DNA of 47,459 nucleotides from Gammaproteobacteria bacterium (GCA_003132025.1 PKWJ01000032.1:1-47459), one strand, 5' to 3'. Positions 38,750 through 47,459 are shown, counted from the stretch's first letter. The notes: generated from the letters alone by a model not told the origin. Made by a program: numbers and translations.

Positions 38750-40609
38750 TCAGTGCTTTTGCTGTGCTGCGAAGTCGCGCGCTTCCTTGAGCTGCTTCCA
38801 GTTCGGCGCGTACCCGAGCGCCGCGTTGTACCTGGCGAGCGCTTCCTTCGTCTTGCCCTGCTTCACCAGCAGATCACCCCATGCCTTGAGCGGATCGGCC
38901 CAGTGAGGTCCGCGCCGGTTCGCGTCCCTGAATTTTGCCTCGGCGCCGGCAAGGTCGCCGTGCCTGGCAAGTGCGACGCCCCAGGAGTAATAGCCCGCGG
39001 GCAGGTCGGGTGCAAGAGTCACCGCAGCCGCGTAAGCCTTTTGAGCGCCCTCCCAGTCGCCCCGAGCATCGAGGATGTCGCCGCGGAAACGGTAGCAATC
39101 CACGTACGAGCCTGCGGACCTAAGAACCAAATCGGCTTTTTCCGGATGGCCGGCGGACGCCTCGACCGGCGCGACCCAGCACAGGTAGCCAGGGTACTGC
39201 GAGGAAACATCAGGATTGGCGTAAGTTGATTGAAACGCCTCCATCTCGGCGACGGAAGTTGCGGTATCGCCCGCCTCCCCGGCCAGTTTGCCCCGCACGA
39301 AGTGAACCATGGCGGTGGTGCCACGATCCGCAGGATCGGGCTTGATTGTCTGAAGAGACAACCCCGCAGCTGCCAGATCGTGCAGCCGCACATCGATATC
39401 GGCAATGTTTACCGCGGCAACACCACCAATGTTTGATCCGATTCCACCACTGGCATCGGCGTCGGCCACCGTTTCATCGAGCCACGGCCCGAGGTTCCAT
39501 GTCAGGATATCCGAGTTCTGATAATAGGTTTCGGGAGCGCGTCCAGGGCGGCCACCGGCCACCACACGCATGGCTTCCCCTGCCTTCCACGAGTCCTCCT
39601 CATCGCCAAGCAGCCAGTAGGCCTGCATGACGTTGTTGTATGCGACCCAGTAGTCGGGCTTGAGCTTGCGCGCCGCGCTGTAAAGTGCCAATGCCTCGCG
39701 CGGTGAGCCGCCGACGTTGCTGAGCGCATTGGCCCAGGTGTTGAGTAGATACGGTCGGTCGGCCTTGTCGGCACCCGCATATGCCGCCTTGCTGAAGGCG
39801 AGCGCCTCGTCATTGCGTCCTTTGTTCGTCAGGTAATACGCCCATAGGACGGGCTCCGACCGGGAATAAACGTAACCTGCGGCCTGCGTAATCAGATTGT
39901 CGAGATCGCCCGCGGTGCCTGTGAATTTCCTGGCCGCAACCCCATCGCCGCGCACGGTGAGCGCGAGGCCGCCGGAGTCGGTCTGGATCACCTCACCCTC
40001 AATATGCAGATCGTGACCAAAGCGCGCCTTGAGCATGCGGGAGAATTCGCCAAGAGATATACCGGCCTCCGGCACCGCAAGTTTGATCTCCCCGGTCCAG
40101 GCATTAGCAAGATCCCGCTTGGCGGCATCCGCGCGCGTGGCGCTCTGCAGCCCGCGTAGCTCATCGAGCAACCCACCGGCCACGACCGTGCCGGTCACGC
40201 CGCGTGCGACCAGCGCCGGGGGAGCATCGAAGGATTCCACCACCACGGAGCGAGAATTGATGGCATCGCGGATCAGTATTGCGCCGCCAATGCCGATGAC
40301 GGTGGCCACCAGGATCACGAACAACTGCAGCCCCACCCTCAGCCGCTCGGCAAAGCGCCTGAGTTTGAGAAGCTGTAGGTTGACGGCACGCTGCTCGTGC
40401 AGATGTTCGGTCTGAACTTCGACCAGATGGCTCTGTTTGCGAAAGTAGGCCGAAGCCTCCTGGGCCAGCTCCGGATTGTCCCTGGCAACCTGCGCGGCGA
40501 GCGCAGCGGCGGTCGGGTCAAGCGATGTCGGGGTCTCGGGGATCGAGCCGTCCGCTGGCGCCTCGCTATCCCGCCCTAGCACCCCCGACACTACGCCCGA
40601 TTCGGCCAT
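38750..40609 (-). CDS. Membrane-anchored TPR-repeat protein
   Basis: This 619-residue protein has one transmembrane helix (about residues 92-113). Before it lies a charged helical cytoplasmic segment rich in Glu and Gln that may be coiled coil (YFRKQSHLVEVQTEHLHEQRA...LLKLRRFAERL spans it). The large part after the helix contains TPR-like helical repeats, clearest near AYYLTNKGRNDEALAFSKAAY, ALALYSAARKLKPDYWVAYNNVM and the C-terminal YYSWGVALARHGDLAGAEAKFRDANRR and GDLLVKQGKTKEALARYNAALGYAPNW units. Such proteins are usually scaffolds. It shares no operon signal with the BtuF-like gene beyond being adjacent on the same strand. No enzymatic domain was recognised. Confidence 0.8.
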   Translation of the reverse strand: MAESGVVSGVLGRDSEAPADGSIPETPTSLDPTAAALAAQVARDNPELAQEASAYFRKQSHLVEVQTEHLHEQRAVNLQLLKLRRFAERLRVGLQLFVILVATVIGIGGAILIRDAINSRSVVVESFDAPPALVARGVTGTVVAGGLLDELRGLQSATRADAAKRDLANAWTGEIKLAVPEAGISLGEFSRMLKARFGHDLHIEGEVIQTDSGGLALTVRGDGVAARKFTGTAGDLDNLITQAAGYVYSRSEPVLWAYYLTNKGRNDEALAFSKAAYAGADKADRPYLLNTWANALSNVGGSPREALALYSAARKLKPDYWVAYNNVMQAYWLLGDEEDSWKAGEAMRVVAGGRPGRAPETYYQNSDILTWNLGPWLDETVADADASGGIGSNIGGVAAVNIADIDVRLHDLAAAGLSLQTIKPDPADRGTTAMVHFVRGKLAGEAGDTATSVAEMEAFQSTYANPDVSSQYPGYLCWVAPVEASAGHPEKADLVLRSAGSYVDCYRFRGDILDARGDWEGAQKAYAAAVTLAPDLPAGYYSWGVALARHGDLAGAEAKFRDANRRGPHWADPLKAWGDLLVKQGKTKEALARYNAALGYAPNWKQLKEARDFAAQQKH

Positions 40610-40695
40610 GCCCGTCCCCCACCCCCGATGCGAACCTAGCCTACCTCATGCCGTGAGCGGTGGCTTGCAGGCTATCGGTCCGGGCCGACGGACTC

Positions 40696-41271
40696 TTACG
40701 CCGCCTGCGCGTCGGCTGCCGTCGCGCCTTCACTCGCGCTGTACTCGAGCACCCCGGCCACCGCATGCACCGTGGCGGCGATGCGCACCGCGCTCTGGAT
40801 CATCTCGCGCGTGTAGCCATGCGCTCGCAGCTTCTTTTCATGCGAGCTGATGCACAGGCCGCAGCCGTTGACCGCCGACACCGCCAGCGACAGCAGTTCA
40901 AAGTCCAGCTTGTCGATGCCCGGATTGGCCAGGATGTTCATCCGCAGCCGCGCCGGCATGGCCTGGTATTCGGAATCCTCGACCAGGTGCAGGAAGCGGT
41001 AGTAGATGTTGTTCATGCCCATGATGGCGGCAGCCGCCCGCGCGGCCTGCAGGTGGGCGGCGTCGAGGTACTCAGCTGCTGCGGCCTCGAGCGCGCGCGT
41101 GAACGCCAGGTTACGCGAGGCGATGGCGGACGCCACCGCCAGCGCCCAGATCTGCCGATCGTTCAGGCCCGGGGCGCCGGCGGTGGTCAGCACGCTGCCC
41201 AGATTGAGCTTCAGGTCGCGTGCGTAGTCCGGAATCGAATCGCGGATCAAATCCAGAGTGGTGCTGCTCAT
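40696..41271 (-). CDS. ahpD: Alkyl hydroperoxidase AhpD
   Basis: AhpD is a carboxymuconolactone-decarboxylase-fold protein that reduces AhpC in systems lacking AhpF. This 191-residue protein has the catalytic CxxC in NGCGLCISSHE (Cys137, Cys140, with His144), the proton-relay-like Glu in the same loop, and the all-helical pattern of the family. It starts four bases after the ahpC stop, so the pair is co-transcribed. In the mycobacterial version electrons come from dihydrolipoamide via lipoamide dehydrogenase; that donor is inferred here. Confidence 0.96.
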   Translation of the reverse strand: MSSTTLDLIRDSIPDYARDLKLNLGSVLTTAGAPGLNDRQIWALAVASAIASRNLAFTRALEAAAAEYLDAAHLQAARAAAAIMGMNNIYYRFLHLVEDSEYQAMPARLRMNILANPGIDKLDFELLSLAVSAVNGCGLCISSHEKKLRAHGYTREMIQSAVRIAATVHAVAGVLEYSASEGATAADAQAA

Positions 41272-41275
41272 GATT

Positions 41276-41815
41276 TCAGGCCGCCTTCAGGGTGTCCTGG
41301 CCCTTCTGCCAGTTGCACGGACACAGCTCGTCGGTCTGCAGCGCATCGAGCACCCGCAGCACTTCCGCCGGGTTGCGGCCGACCGACAGATCGGTCACGT
41401 AGACGAAGCGGATCACACCATCGGGATCGACGATGTAGGTCGCGCGCTGCGCCACGCCGGCTTCCGCATCCAGAATGCCGAGCGCACCGGAAAGCTCTCG
41501 CTTGATGTCCGACAGCATCGGAAACGGCAGATTGCGCAGTTCCTCTTTCTCCTTGCGCCACGCCAGGTGCACGTACTCATTGTCGGTGCTGACGCCGAAT
41601 ACCTGGGCGCCGCGGTCGGTAAACTCACGGTTGAGCTTGCCGAAGGCCGCGATCTCCGTCGGGCAGACAAAAGTAAAGTCCTTCGGCCAGAAGAACAGGA
41701 TCTGCCATTTTCCGGCCTGATCGGCACTGCTGAATGGCTGGAACGCCTTGGCGGGGTCGTTCGAGACCACGCCGGTGAGCGCGTAGGCGGGAAATTTCTG
41801 TCCTAAACCCAACAT
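41276..41815 (-). CDS. ahpC: Peroxiredoxin AhpC
   Basis: AhpC reduces hydrogen peroxide and organic hydroperoxides. It is 179 residues from the chosen ATG. The peroxidatic Cys51 lies in FFWPKDFTFVCPTE and the C-terminal CPCNW (Cys165, Cys167) supplies the resolving cysteine, as in AhpD-dependent AhpC proteins. The ATG has AGGAG seven bases upstream; an in-frame TTG two codons earlier lies too close to that site. The gene is divergent from oxyR and preceded by an OxyR-like site, so it should be peroxide-inducible. Confidence 0.97.
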   Translation of the reverse strand: MLGLGQKFPAYALTGVVSNDPAKAFQPFSSADQAGKWQILFFWPKDFTFVCPTEIAAFGKLNREFTDRGAQVFGVSTDNEYVHLAWRKEKEELRNLPFPMLSDIKRELSGALGILDAEAGVAQRATYIVDPDGVIRFVYVTDLSVGRNPAEVLRVLDALQTDELCPCNWQKGQDTLKAA

Positions 41816-41922
41816 ATCCAATCTCCTTCAAAGCACCAGTGGGGACGTCTGTTTTATCGCCGGCCCGGCCTTCAGGGCTGGCCCGTGGGGTACATACTGC
41901 GGCCGCACCCCTGCATGGTCCA

Positions 41923-41959
41923 ATCAATTGACTTTATGACGTCGATAGATGCTATATAT
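41923..41959. promoter_or_regulatory. OxyR-like operator between ahpC and oxyR
   Basis: Four tetramers at the spacing of the OxyR consensus (ATAG-N7-CTAT-N7-ATAG-N7-CTAT) read ATCA-N7-TTAT-N7-ATAG-N7-ATAT, 12 of 16 matching positions. A 6-bp inverted repeat TCGATA/TATCGA (41942-41962) overlaps it. The site is ten bases before the oxyR start, fitting autoregulation, and about 110 bases before ahpC. Confidence 0.65.
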
Positions 41960-41968
41960 CGATAATCC

Positions 41969-42889
41969 ATGAGCGACCTGAAGCTAAAGGACCTGCGCTA
42001 CCTGGTGGCGGTGGCCGACACCCGCCATTTCGGCCGCGCCGCCGCCAAGTGCTTTGTCAGCCAGCCGACGCTGTCGGCGCAGCTGCGCAAGCTGGAGCTG
42101 TACCTGGGGGTGCAGCTGATTGAACGCCGGCCGCGGCACGTGACGCTGACCGCCGCCGGCGAGGAAATCACGGCGCGCGCCCGCACCATGCTCGAGAGCG
42201 CGGACGCGATCGTCGGCCTGGCGCAGACGCGGCGCGATCCGCTGGCCGGCCAGCTTCGCATGGCGCTGCTGCCTACGATCGGTCCCTACCTGCTGCCGCT
42301 GGTCGCGCTCAAGATGCGCAAGGCGCTGCCGCGCCTGGAACTGATGCTGTACGAGTACCAGACCGAGCCGATGCTCGAGCGGCTGCACAACGGCGACATC
42401 GACCTCGGCATCCTGGCGCTGCCGGTACAGGTGGAGGGACTGTCGACCCGTGCGCTGTACGAGGAACCGTTCGTCGCGGCACTGCCCGCCGGGCACCCGC
42501 TGGCGGCGCGCGCCCGGATTCGCGCCGATGACCTCAAGGGCGAGACTTTGCTGCTGCTGGAGGACGGCCACTGCCTGCGCGACCAGGCGCTGGCAGTGTG
42601 CAGCCGCAGCGGCGTGCACGAGAAACAGGACTTTCGCGCCACCAGCATCGAGACCCTGCGACAGATGGTCGCCACCGGCGCCGGCGTGACGCTGTTGCCG
42701 GCGCTGGCGGTGCACGGCGCCTACGGGGCTGCCAAGGGCCTGGCGGTCAGGCCGTTCGCCTCGCCGGTGCCGAGCCGCCGCATCGGCGCCGTGTGGCGCA
42801 AGAGCAGCGCGCGCGGCGCGGCCATCGCGGCGGTCTGCGACCAGATCGTGCGCCACAGTGGACTGGACGCGCTCGACAGCGGCAAATGA
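41969..42889 (+). CDS. oxyR: LysR-type peroxide sensor OxyR
   Basis: This 306-residue LysR-family regulator begins with LKLKDLRYLVAVADTRHFGRAA and the helix-turn-helix CFVSQPTLSAQLRKLE. The effector domain carries the redox pair Cys202 and Cys211 in EDGHCLRDQALAVCSRSG, nine residues apart, equivalent to Cys199 and Cys208 of E. coli OxyR. Hydrogen peroxide should oxidise them to a disulfide and change DNA binding. It is divergent from ahpC-ahpD across the operator-like site. Its stop overlaps the next gene's ATG (ATGA), coupling a hydrolase to its translation. Confidence 0.97.
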   Translation: MSDLKLKDLRYLVAVADTRHFGRAAAKCFVSQPTLSAQLRKLELYLGVQLIERRPRHVTLTAAGEEITARARTMLESADAIVGLAQTRRDPLAGQLRMALLPTIGPYLLPLVALKMRKALPRLELMLYEYQTEPMLERLHNGDIDLGILALPVQVEGLSTRALYEEPFVAALPAGHPLAARARIRADDLKGETLLLLEDGHCLRDQALAVCSRSGVHEKQDFRATSIETLRQMVATGAGVTLLPALAVHGAYGAAKGLAVRPFASPVPSRRIGAVWRKSSARGAAIAAVCDQIVRHSGLDALDSGK

Positions 42890-44208
42890 GCCACGCCGCT
42901 GAAGTGTCGGTTTACGATCGCATGTGCTGGCCGGAGGCCGAACTCGAGCGCGCGCTGGCGGGCGGCGCCCACCGGCGCGAGCTGGCGGCCTACCTGGGTG
43001 TGGCGGAATATTCGACGCTGAGCGCGCTGGCGCACCAGGCACAGGCCGTGCGGCAGCGGCGCACGGCGCGCCGCGAACGGCTGAAGGTCTATCTGCTGCC
43101 TGGAATCCTCGGCTCACAGCTCGGGCGGCTGCGCGCGGCGGGGGAACCACCCGATCTGCTGTGGGTCGATCCGAGCGATATCGTCAACGGCCGGCTCACC
43201 GAGCTGCGACTGCCGCGTGCCACGCCCGGCAAGTCGTCACTGCGGCCGCAACGGCTGCAGCCGGTGCAGCCACTGGGCGCCATCGTCTACAGCTATCTGG
43301 CGCTCAAGCTGCGCCTGGCGGCCGCTGGCTTTGACGTGGTGCTGTACGACTATGACTGGCGCGGCGATGTGCTCGCGTCGGGCCAGGCGCTGGCACAGCG
43401 GCTGGCGGTCGATGGTGCTGAGCAGCTGGCGCTGGTTGGTCACAGCATGGGTGCGCTGCTGGCGCGTGCGGCGCTAGCACACTATGGCGCTGCCGCCGGC
43501 GCCGAGCGCATCACCCGGCTGATCGGCATCGGCGCGCCGCACGGCGGTTCGATTGCGGCTGTGCAGGCGCTGCGCGCGACTTACCCGATCGTCGGCCGGC
43601 TGGCCGCGATGGATCGCGTGCACGATGCCGAGACGCTCACCCGACGCGCGTTTCGCGGCTTCATGAGCCTCTACCAGCTGTTGCCGGTCGATGCCACGAC
43701 GCTCGACCTGTTCGATGCCGATTGCTGGCCGCGCACCGGCGCGCGCCCTGACCCAAGGCTGCTGCGCGCTGCCCGCGGCTTCAGCCAGCGCCTGGCCGCA
43801 TCCGATCAGCGCTTTGTCTCGATCGTCGGCACCGGCCAGCGCACCGTCACCGGCGTCGAGCGTCGCGGCCCGCAGTTTCGCTACCAGGTCAGTTCCGCCG
43901 GCGACGGCACCGTTGCCGGCAGCTGCGCCACGCTGCCCGGGGTGCGCAGCTATTCCCTGCGCTGCGAACACAGCGAACTGCCGCGCAACGAGAGCGTGGC
44001 CGCGGCGTTGACCGATCTGCTGCGGCGAGGCCGCACCCAGCACCTGCGCGAAGGAGTCATCGCGCGCCATGGCCGCAGCACCTATGTCACCGACGCGCTG
44101 CTGCGCCGGGAGCTGGGCCGAAAGCTCGACTGGTACCAGCTGAATATCGGTGAGCGGCGTCGCTACCTGGATCGGTTGAACGAACCGCCGGCGGCCTACC
44201 GGCGTTAG
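42886..44208 (+). CDS. LCAT/PGAP1-like alpha/beta hydrolase coupled to oxyR
   Basis: This 440-residue protein of the lecithin:cholesterol-acyltransferase-like alpha/beta hydrolase group has an N-terminal helical extension of about 65 residues. The oxyanion-type LLPGILGSQL (70-79), the YDYDWRGDV segment and the nucleophile elbow GHSMG with Ser187 follow. The Asp is probably in SAGDGTVAG and the His in RCEHSELPRN. No signal peptide is visible, so it seems cytoplasmic. Its ATG overlaps the oxyR stop by four bases. The substrate is unknown; acyltransferase or lipase activity on membrane lipids or storage polymers is possible. The link to a peroxide regulator suggests damaged-lipid turnover, which is only an inference from position. 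Confidence 0.85.
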   Translation: MSHAAEVSVYDRMCWPEAELERALAGGAHRRELAAYLGVAEYSTLSALAHQAQAVRQRRTARRERLKVYLLPGILGSQLGRLRAAGEPPDLLWVDPSDIVNGRLTELRLPRATPGKSSLRPQRLQPVQPLGAIVYSYLALKLRLAAAGFDVVLYDYDWRGDVLASGQALAQRLAVDGAEQLALVGHSMGALLARAALAHYGAAAGAERITRLIGIGAPHGGSIAAVQALRATYPIVGRLAAMDRVHDAETLTRRAFRGFMSLYQLLPVDATTLDLFDADCWPRTGARPDPRLLRAARGFSQRLAASDQRFVSIVGTGQRTVTGVERRGPQFRYQVSSAGDGTVAGSCATLPGVRSYSLRCEHSELPRNESVAAALTDLLRRGRTQHLREGVIARHGRSTYVTDALLRRELGRKLDWYQLNIGERRRYLDRLNEPPAAYRR

Positions 44209-44316
44209 AGGCGGGCAGACGCTGCAGAAATTGTAAGATGGCTATGCAAAACTAATAGCGCGCGCGCTGCTGATGCGCGCACCCATGCATTCGATCAGCC
44301 CGACGGAACAGCACCG

Positions 44317-46053
44317 ATGGTAGACCTGGTAGACCGATCGCACCGCTTTGCCTTCGTGCGCGACGTCGCCACGCGCTGGGATCTGGTCGCGATCGTGGTC
44401 GTGATCGGCCTGCTGACCTTCTTTGCCGAGGCCAGCCGCGGCCTGTTCGAGCCGCTGCTCAAGCTGTCGAGCGAGCCGCTGTCGCTCGATCCGGTGAATC
44501 TGCCGTTCTACGCCGCGCGCACCACGCTGCGCATGTTCGCGGCGCTGGCGCTATCGCTGGCGTTCACCTTCACTTACGCCACCTGGGCTGCCAAGAGCGC
44601 CCGTGCGGAAAAACTGCTGGTGCCGATCCTCGACATCCTGCAATCGGTGCCGATCCTGGGGTTCATCTCGATCACCGTGGTGTTCTTCATGTCGCTGGTA
44701 CCCGGGCGTGTGCTGGGTGCGGAATTCGCCGCGATATTCGCGATCTTCACCAGCCAGGCCTGGAACATGGCGTTCAGTTTTTACCAGTCGCTGCGCACCG
44801 TGCCGCACGAGCTGGAAGACGCGGCGGCGTCGTTCCGCCTGTCGCCATGGATGCGCTTCTGGCGACTCGAAGTGCCGTTCGCGATGCCGGCGCTGTTGTG
44901 GAACATGATGATGTCGATGTCGGGCAGCTGGTTCTTCGTGGTCGCTTCTGAATCCATCAGTGTCGGCCATACCAACATCGCGTTGCCCGGCGTCGGATCC
45001 TATATTGCGCTGGCGATCGAGCAGGGTTCGCTGCGCGCGATCGGCTGGGCGATCGCCACCATGTTCATCGTGATCCTGCTGTACGACCAGCTGATCTTCC
45101 GCCCGCTGGTAGTCTGGGGCGATCGCTTCCGCTTCGATCAGGAGCAGGGCGGCCACGTGCCGGAGTCCTGGGCACTGACCATGCTGCAGCGCTCGCGGCT
45201 GATGACTGCACTGCGGGCCGTGTTCAACGCCATCATCCGCTGGACCAGCCGCAAGGCGCCGCGTCCACAGCTACTGCTGACCGCAACCGTCACCGCCACG
45301 CGCGTCGGCCGGCGCGCCGACCTGCTGTGGTATCTGCTGCTGGTGCTGGTGATCGCATTGGCGGTGTGGCGCATCGCACGTATGCTGATCGGCGAGACCA
45401 CGTGGCACGAAGCCGCGCAGGTGGCAGGTCTTGCGACGCTGACCATGCTGCGGGTCATGGTGCTGATCGCGCTCGCCAGCGTGGTGTGGGTGCCGATCGG
45501 GATCTGGGTCGGACTGCGGCCGCGCGCCACGCAGATCGTGCAGCCGGTGGCGCAGTTTCTGGCGGCGTTTCCGGCCAACCTGCTGTTCCCTCTGGCCGTC
45601 TACGGCATCGTCACCTGGAAGTTGAACCCCGATGTCTGGCTCAGCCCGCTGATGATCCTCGGTACGCAGTGGTACATCCTGTTCAATGTGATTGCGGGTG
45701 CGGCGGCGATGCCGACCGAGCTGCGCTACGCGGCGCAGAACCTTGGCCTGCGCGGCTTCCTGTGGTGGCGCAAGGTGGCGCTGCCCGGGGTGCTGCCGTA
45801 CTACGTGACCGGCGCCATCACCGCCTCGGGCGGCTCGTGGAATGCCGCCATCGTCGCGGAGCTTGCCAGCTGGCGCAACGTGCAGGTCAAGGCCCATGGA
45901 CTTGGCGCCTACATCGCGGAGGCCACCACCGCCGGCGACTTTCATCGCATCATTCTCGGGATTGCGACCATGAGCCTGTTCGTGGTCGCCATCAATCGTT
46001 CGTTCTGGCGGCCGTTGTATTATTTCGCCGAACGCAAGTATCGACTGAGCTGA
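44317..46053 (+). CDS. Fused double permease of a NitT/TauT-type ABC transporter
   Basis: This 578-residue inner-membrane protein consists of two binding-protein-dependent permease domains in tandem, each with its EAA-type cytoplasmic loop: ELEDAAASFRLSPWMRFWRLEVPFAMPAL in the first half, ELRYAAQNLGLRGFLWWRKVALPGVLPYY in the second. The two halves are about 280 residues each with a soluble linker near residues 270-330. The family transports nitrate, sulfonates, taurine or related anions and some cations. A ribosome binding site is weak. The ATP-binding gene follows after 15 bases. No periplasmic binding protein gene is in the window; it may lie beyond the right end. Confidence 0.93.
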   Translation: MVDLVDRSHRFAFVRDVATRWDLVAIVVVIGLLTFFAEASRGLFEPLLKLSSEPLSLDPVNLPFYAARTTLRMFAALALSLAFTFTYATWAAKSARAEKLLVPILDILQSVPILGFISITVVFFMSLVPGRVLGAEFAAIFAIFTSQAWNMAFSFYQSLRTVPHELEDAAASFRLSPWMRFWRLEVPFAMPALLWNMMMSMSGSWFFVVASESISVGHTNIALPGVGSYIALAIEQGSLRAIGWAIATMFIVILLYDQLIFRPLVVWGDRFRFDQEQGGHVPESWALTMLQRSRLMTALRAVFNAIIRWTSRKAPRPQLLLTATVTATRVGRRADLLWYLLLVLVIALAVWRIARMLIGETTWHEAAQVAGLATLTMLRVMVLIALASVVWVPIGIWVGLRPRATQIVQPVAQFLAAFPANLLFPLAVYGIVTWKLNPDVWLSPLMILGTQWYILFNVIAGAAAMPTELRYAAQNLGLRGFLWWRKVALPGVLPYYVTGAITASGGSWNAAIVAELASWRNVQVKAHGLGAYIAEATTAGDFHRIILGIATMSLFVVAINRSFWRPLYYFAERKYRLS

Positions 46054-46068
46054 AGCGCGGGAGCACGC

Positions 46069-47391
46069 ATGAATACCGCACCGGAACTGGTTACTGCGCA
46101 ACTGCTGGCAGTGGAGAACGTGTGCAAATCATTCCCCAAGCCCGATGGCGGCGAACTGCTGGTACTCGAGCACGTCAACCTGGCGCTCAAGGCGGGGCAG
46201 ATCGTCGGCCTGCTGGGGCGCTCGGGATCCGGCAAGTCCACGCTGTTGCGCCTGATCGCGGGCCTCGACGAGCCCAGCAGCGGCGATCTGGCGTTTCGCG
46301 GCGCGCCGATTGCCGGCTGCGCCTCCGGGATCGCAATGGTGTTCCAGAGCTTCGCACTGTTTCCGTGGCTCACGGTGTACGAAAACGTGGCGCTCGGACT
46401 CGAGGCGCAGCACATGGAGAAGGCCGCGATCCGCAAGCGCTCGCTGGCGGCGATCGACCTGATCGGGCTCGACGGCTTCGAGTCGGCCTATCCGCGCGAG
46501 CTGTCCGGCGGCATGCGCCAGCGCGTCGGCTTCGCCCGGGCACTGGTGGTGCATCCCGACATCCTGCTGATGGACGAACCGTTCTCGGCGCTGGACGTGC
46601 TGACCGCCGAGACGCTGCGCACCGACTTCCTCGACCTGTGGGCGGAAGGGCAGATGCCGATCAAGGGCGTGATCCTGGTGACGCACAACATCGAGGAGGC
46701 GGTGCTGATGTGCGACCGCATCCTGGTGTTCGGCAGCAATCCCGGTCGCATCCTGAGCGAGATCGACGTGACGCTGCCGCAGCCGCGCAAGCGCCTGGAT
46801 CCGACCTTCCGCGAGCTGGTGGAGAAGATCTACGTCGAGATGACCTCGCGCCGTTCCGGCGACGCGCGCAGCGCGCGCTCCGAGCGCATCCCGGGCTCAG
46901 GCATCGGCAGCGTGCTGCCGCGCGTGTCCTCGAACCTGCTCGCCGGCCTGGTCGAGACCGTAGCGGCGCCGCCATTCAACGGCACCGCCGATCTGCCCAA
47001 GATCGCCTCCGATCTGCAGATGGAGATCGACGAGCTGTTCCCCGTAGCCGAGACGCTGCAGATGATGCGTTTTGCCGAAGTCGAGGGCGGTGACATCAAG
47101 CTCACACCCGAAGGCATGTCGTTTGCCAACTCCGACCTGCACGGGCGCAAGCAGATCTTTGCACGCCATCTGCTCAACTACGTGCCGCTGGCGGCCCATA
47201 TCCGCCGGGTACTCGATGAACGCGCCTCGCACGCGGCGCGCAAGAGCCGCTTCATCGACGAACTGGAAGATTTCATGGGCGAAAACGACGCCGAGCAGAC
47301 GCTGCGCGCCGTAATCAGCCTGGCGCGCTACGCGGAAGCTTTCGCCTACGACGACGCCAACGAGATGTTCAGCCTCGAAAATCCCGTCTGA
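46069..47391 (+). CDS. ABC transporter ATP-binding protein with C-terminal AAA-associated domain
   Basis: Residues 1-260 form a standard NitT/TauT-type ATPase: Walker A GRSGSGKST (50-58), Q-loop VFQSFALFPW, signature LSGGMRQR, Walker B ILLMDEPFSALD and the switch histidine in VTHNIEEA. The C-terminal 150 residues form an AAA-associated domain (PF09821-like): DLQMEIDELFPVAETLQMMRFAE, LTPEGMSFANSDLHGRKQIFARHLL and a helical end. It may sense a ligand or regulate ATPase activity. The pair with the fused permease gives a complete membrane and ATPase core. The gene ends 68 bases before the right edge of the window, which holds nothing recognisable. Confidence 0.95.
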   Translation: MNTAPELVTAQLLAVENVCKSFPKPDGGELLVLEHVNLALKAGQIVGLLGRSGSGKSTLLRLIAGLDEPSSGDLAFRGAPIAGCASGIAMVFQSFALFPWLTVYENVALGLEAQHMEKAAIRKRSLAAIDLIGLDGFESAYPRELSGGMRQRVGFARALVVHPDILLMDEPFSALDVLTAETLRTDFLDLWAEGQMPIKGVILVTHNIEEAVLMCDRILVFGSNPGRILSEIDVTLPQPRKRLDPTFRELVEKIYVEMTSRRSGDARSARSERIPGSGIGSVLPRVSSNLLAGLVETVAAPPFNGTADLPKIASDLQMEIDELFPVAETLQMMRFAEVEGGDIKLTPEGMSFANSDLHGRKQIFARHLLNYVPLAAHIRRVLDERASHAARKSRFIDELEDFMGENDAEQTLRAVISLARYAEAFAYDDANEMFSLENPV

Positions 47392-47459
47392 CCGCTCTGA
47401 CCGGCGCAGGAATCCGTCCAACGGCAGGAGCTACCTGAGAGGTGTTAAACCATATCGCG

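Noticed and set aside
38634-38750. Minus-strand frame ending in QMFFSQVYRIFFD before the BtuF-like start
   Set aside because: It looks protein-like at the end but has no start codon clear of the TPR gene and no ribosome binding site, so I could not support a gene.
44258-44280. GCGCGC...GCGCGC hairpin before the ABC permease gene
   Set aside because: Possible regulatory structure, but alternating GC tracts arise easily at this base composition, and no T run or paired promoter was found.

Overview
The window is gene-dense, high-GC bacterial chromosome that best fits a gammaproteobacterium, perhaps of the Steroidobacter/Nevskia/Xanthomonadales side; that placement is inference. The supporting signs are the aerobic ubiquinone cassette ubiE-ubiJ-ubiB, an OxyR regulator with its two redox cysteines beside ahpC-ahpD, a YeiH-type exporter and many four-base stop/start overlaps. 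No rRNA, tRNA, CRISPR array, transposase or phage gene was found, so this looks like core chromosome with some accessory genes.

Layout. (1) 1-2020: the end of a GGDEF/EAL c-di-GMP protein, a FliA-like sigma fragment that stops after region 2, and a CBS-pair protein. (2) 2169-8961, minus strand: a tightly packed five-gene unit comprising a GltD-like FAD/Fe-S oxidoreductase, the two subunits of a 2-oxoacid:ferredoxin oxidoreductase, an AcvB/VirJ-like protein and a secreted alpha/beta hydrolase. (3) 9005-12815, plus strand: a DUF971 protein, then ubiE-ubiJ-ubiB. (4) 12821-16774: a secreted SGNH esterase, a FlK-like thioesterase, a NUDIX hydrolase and a lipoprotein with a collagen-like linker and a predicted propeller. 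(5) 16793-21800: single enzymes and a transporter on alternating strands. (6) 21860-28339, minus strand: a YeiH exporter coupled to a Cys-rich miniprotein, a peroxiredoxin-like protein without its catalytic cysteine, an MFS exporter, a membrane-anchored lytic transglycosylase, a 52-residue acidic protein and a Do-like protease. (7) 28441-37712, minus strand: a complete, contiguous trpE-G-D-C-F-B-A operon with promoter, leader peptide (three consecutive Trp codons) and a full attenuator, followed by two passenger genes. (8) 37709-40609: a BtuF-like binding protein and a membrane TPR protein. (9) 40696-44208: ahpD-ahpC divergent from oxyR across an OxyR-like operator, with oxyR coupled to an LCAT-like hydrolase. 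(10) 44317-47391: a NitT/TauT-type ABC transporter with a fused double permease.

The best candidates for new biology are the five-gene oxidoreductase/AcvB unit, which joins cytoplasmic ferredoxin chemistry to two envelope hydrolases, and the trp control region. In the trp region all four attenuator segments can be read directly, the leader start lies only a few bases after the predicted transcription start, and the terminator abuts the trpE start codon. All functional calls rest on motif recognition and context; no database search was run.
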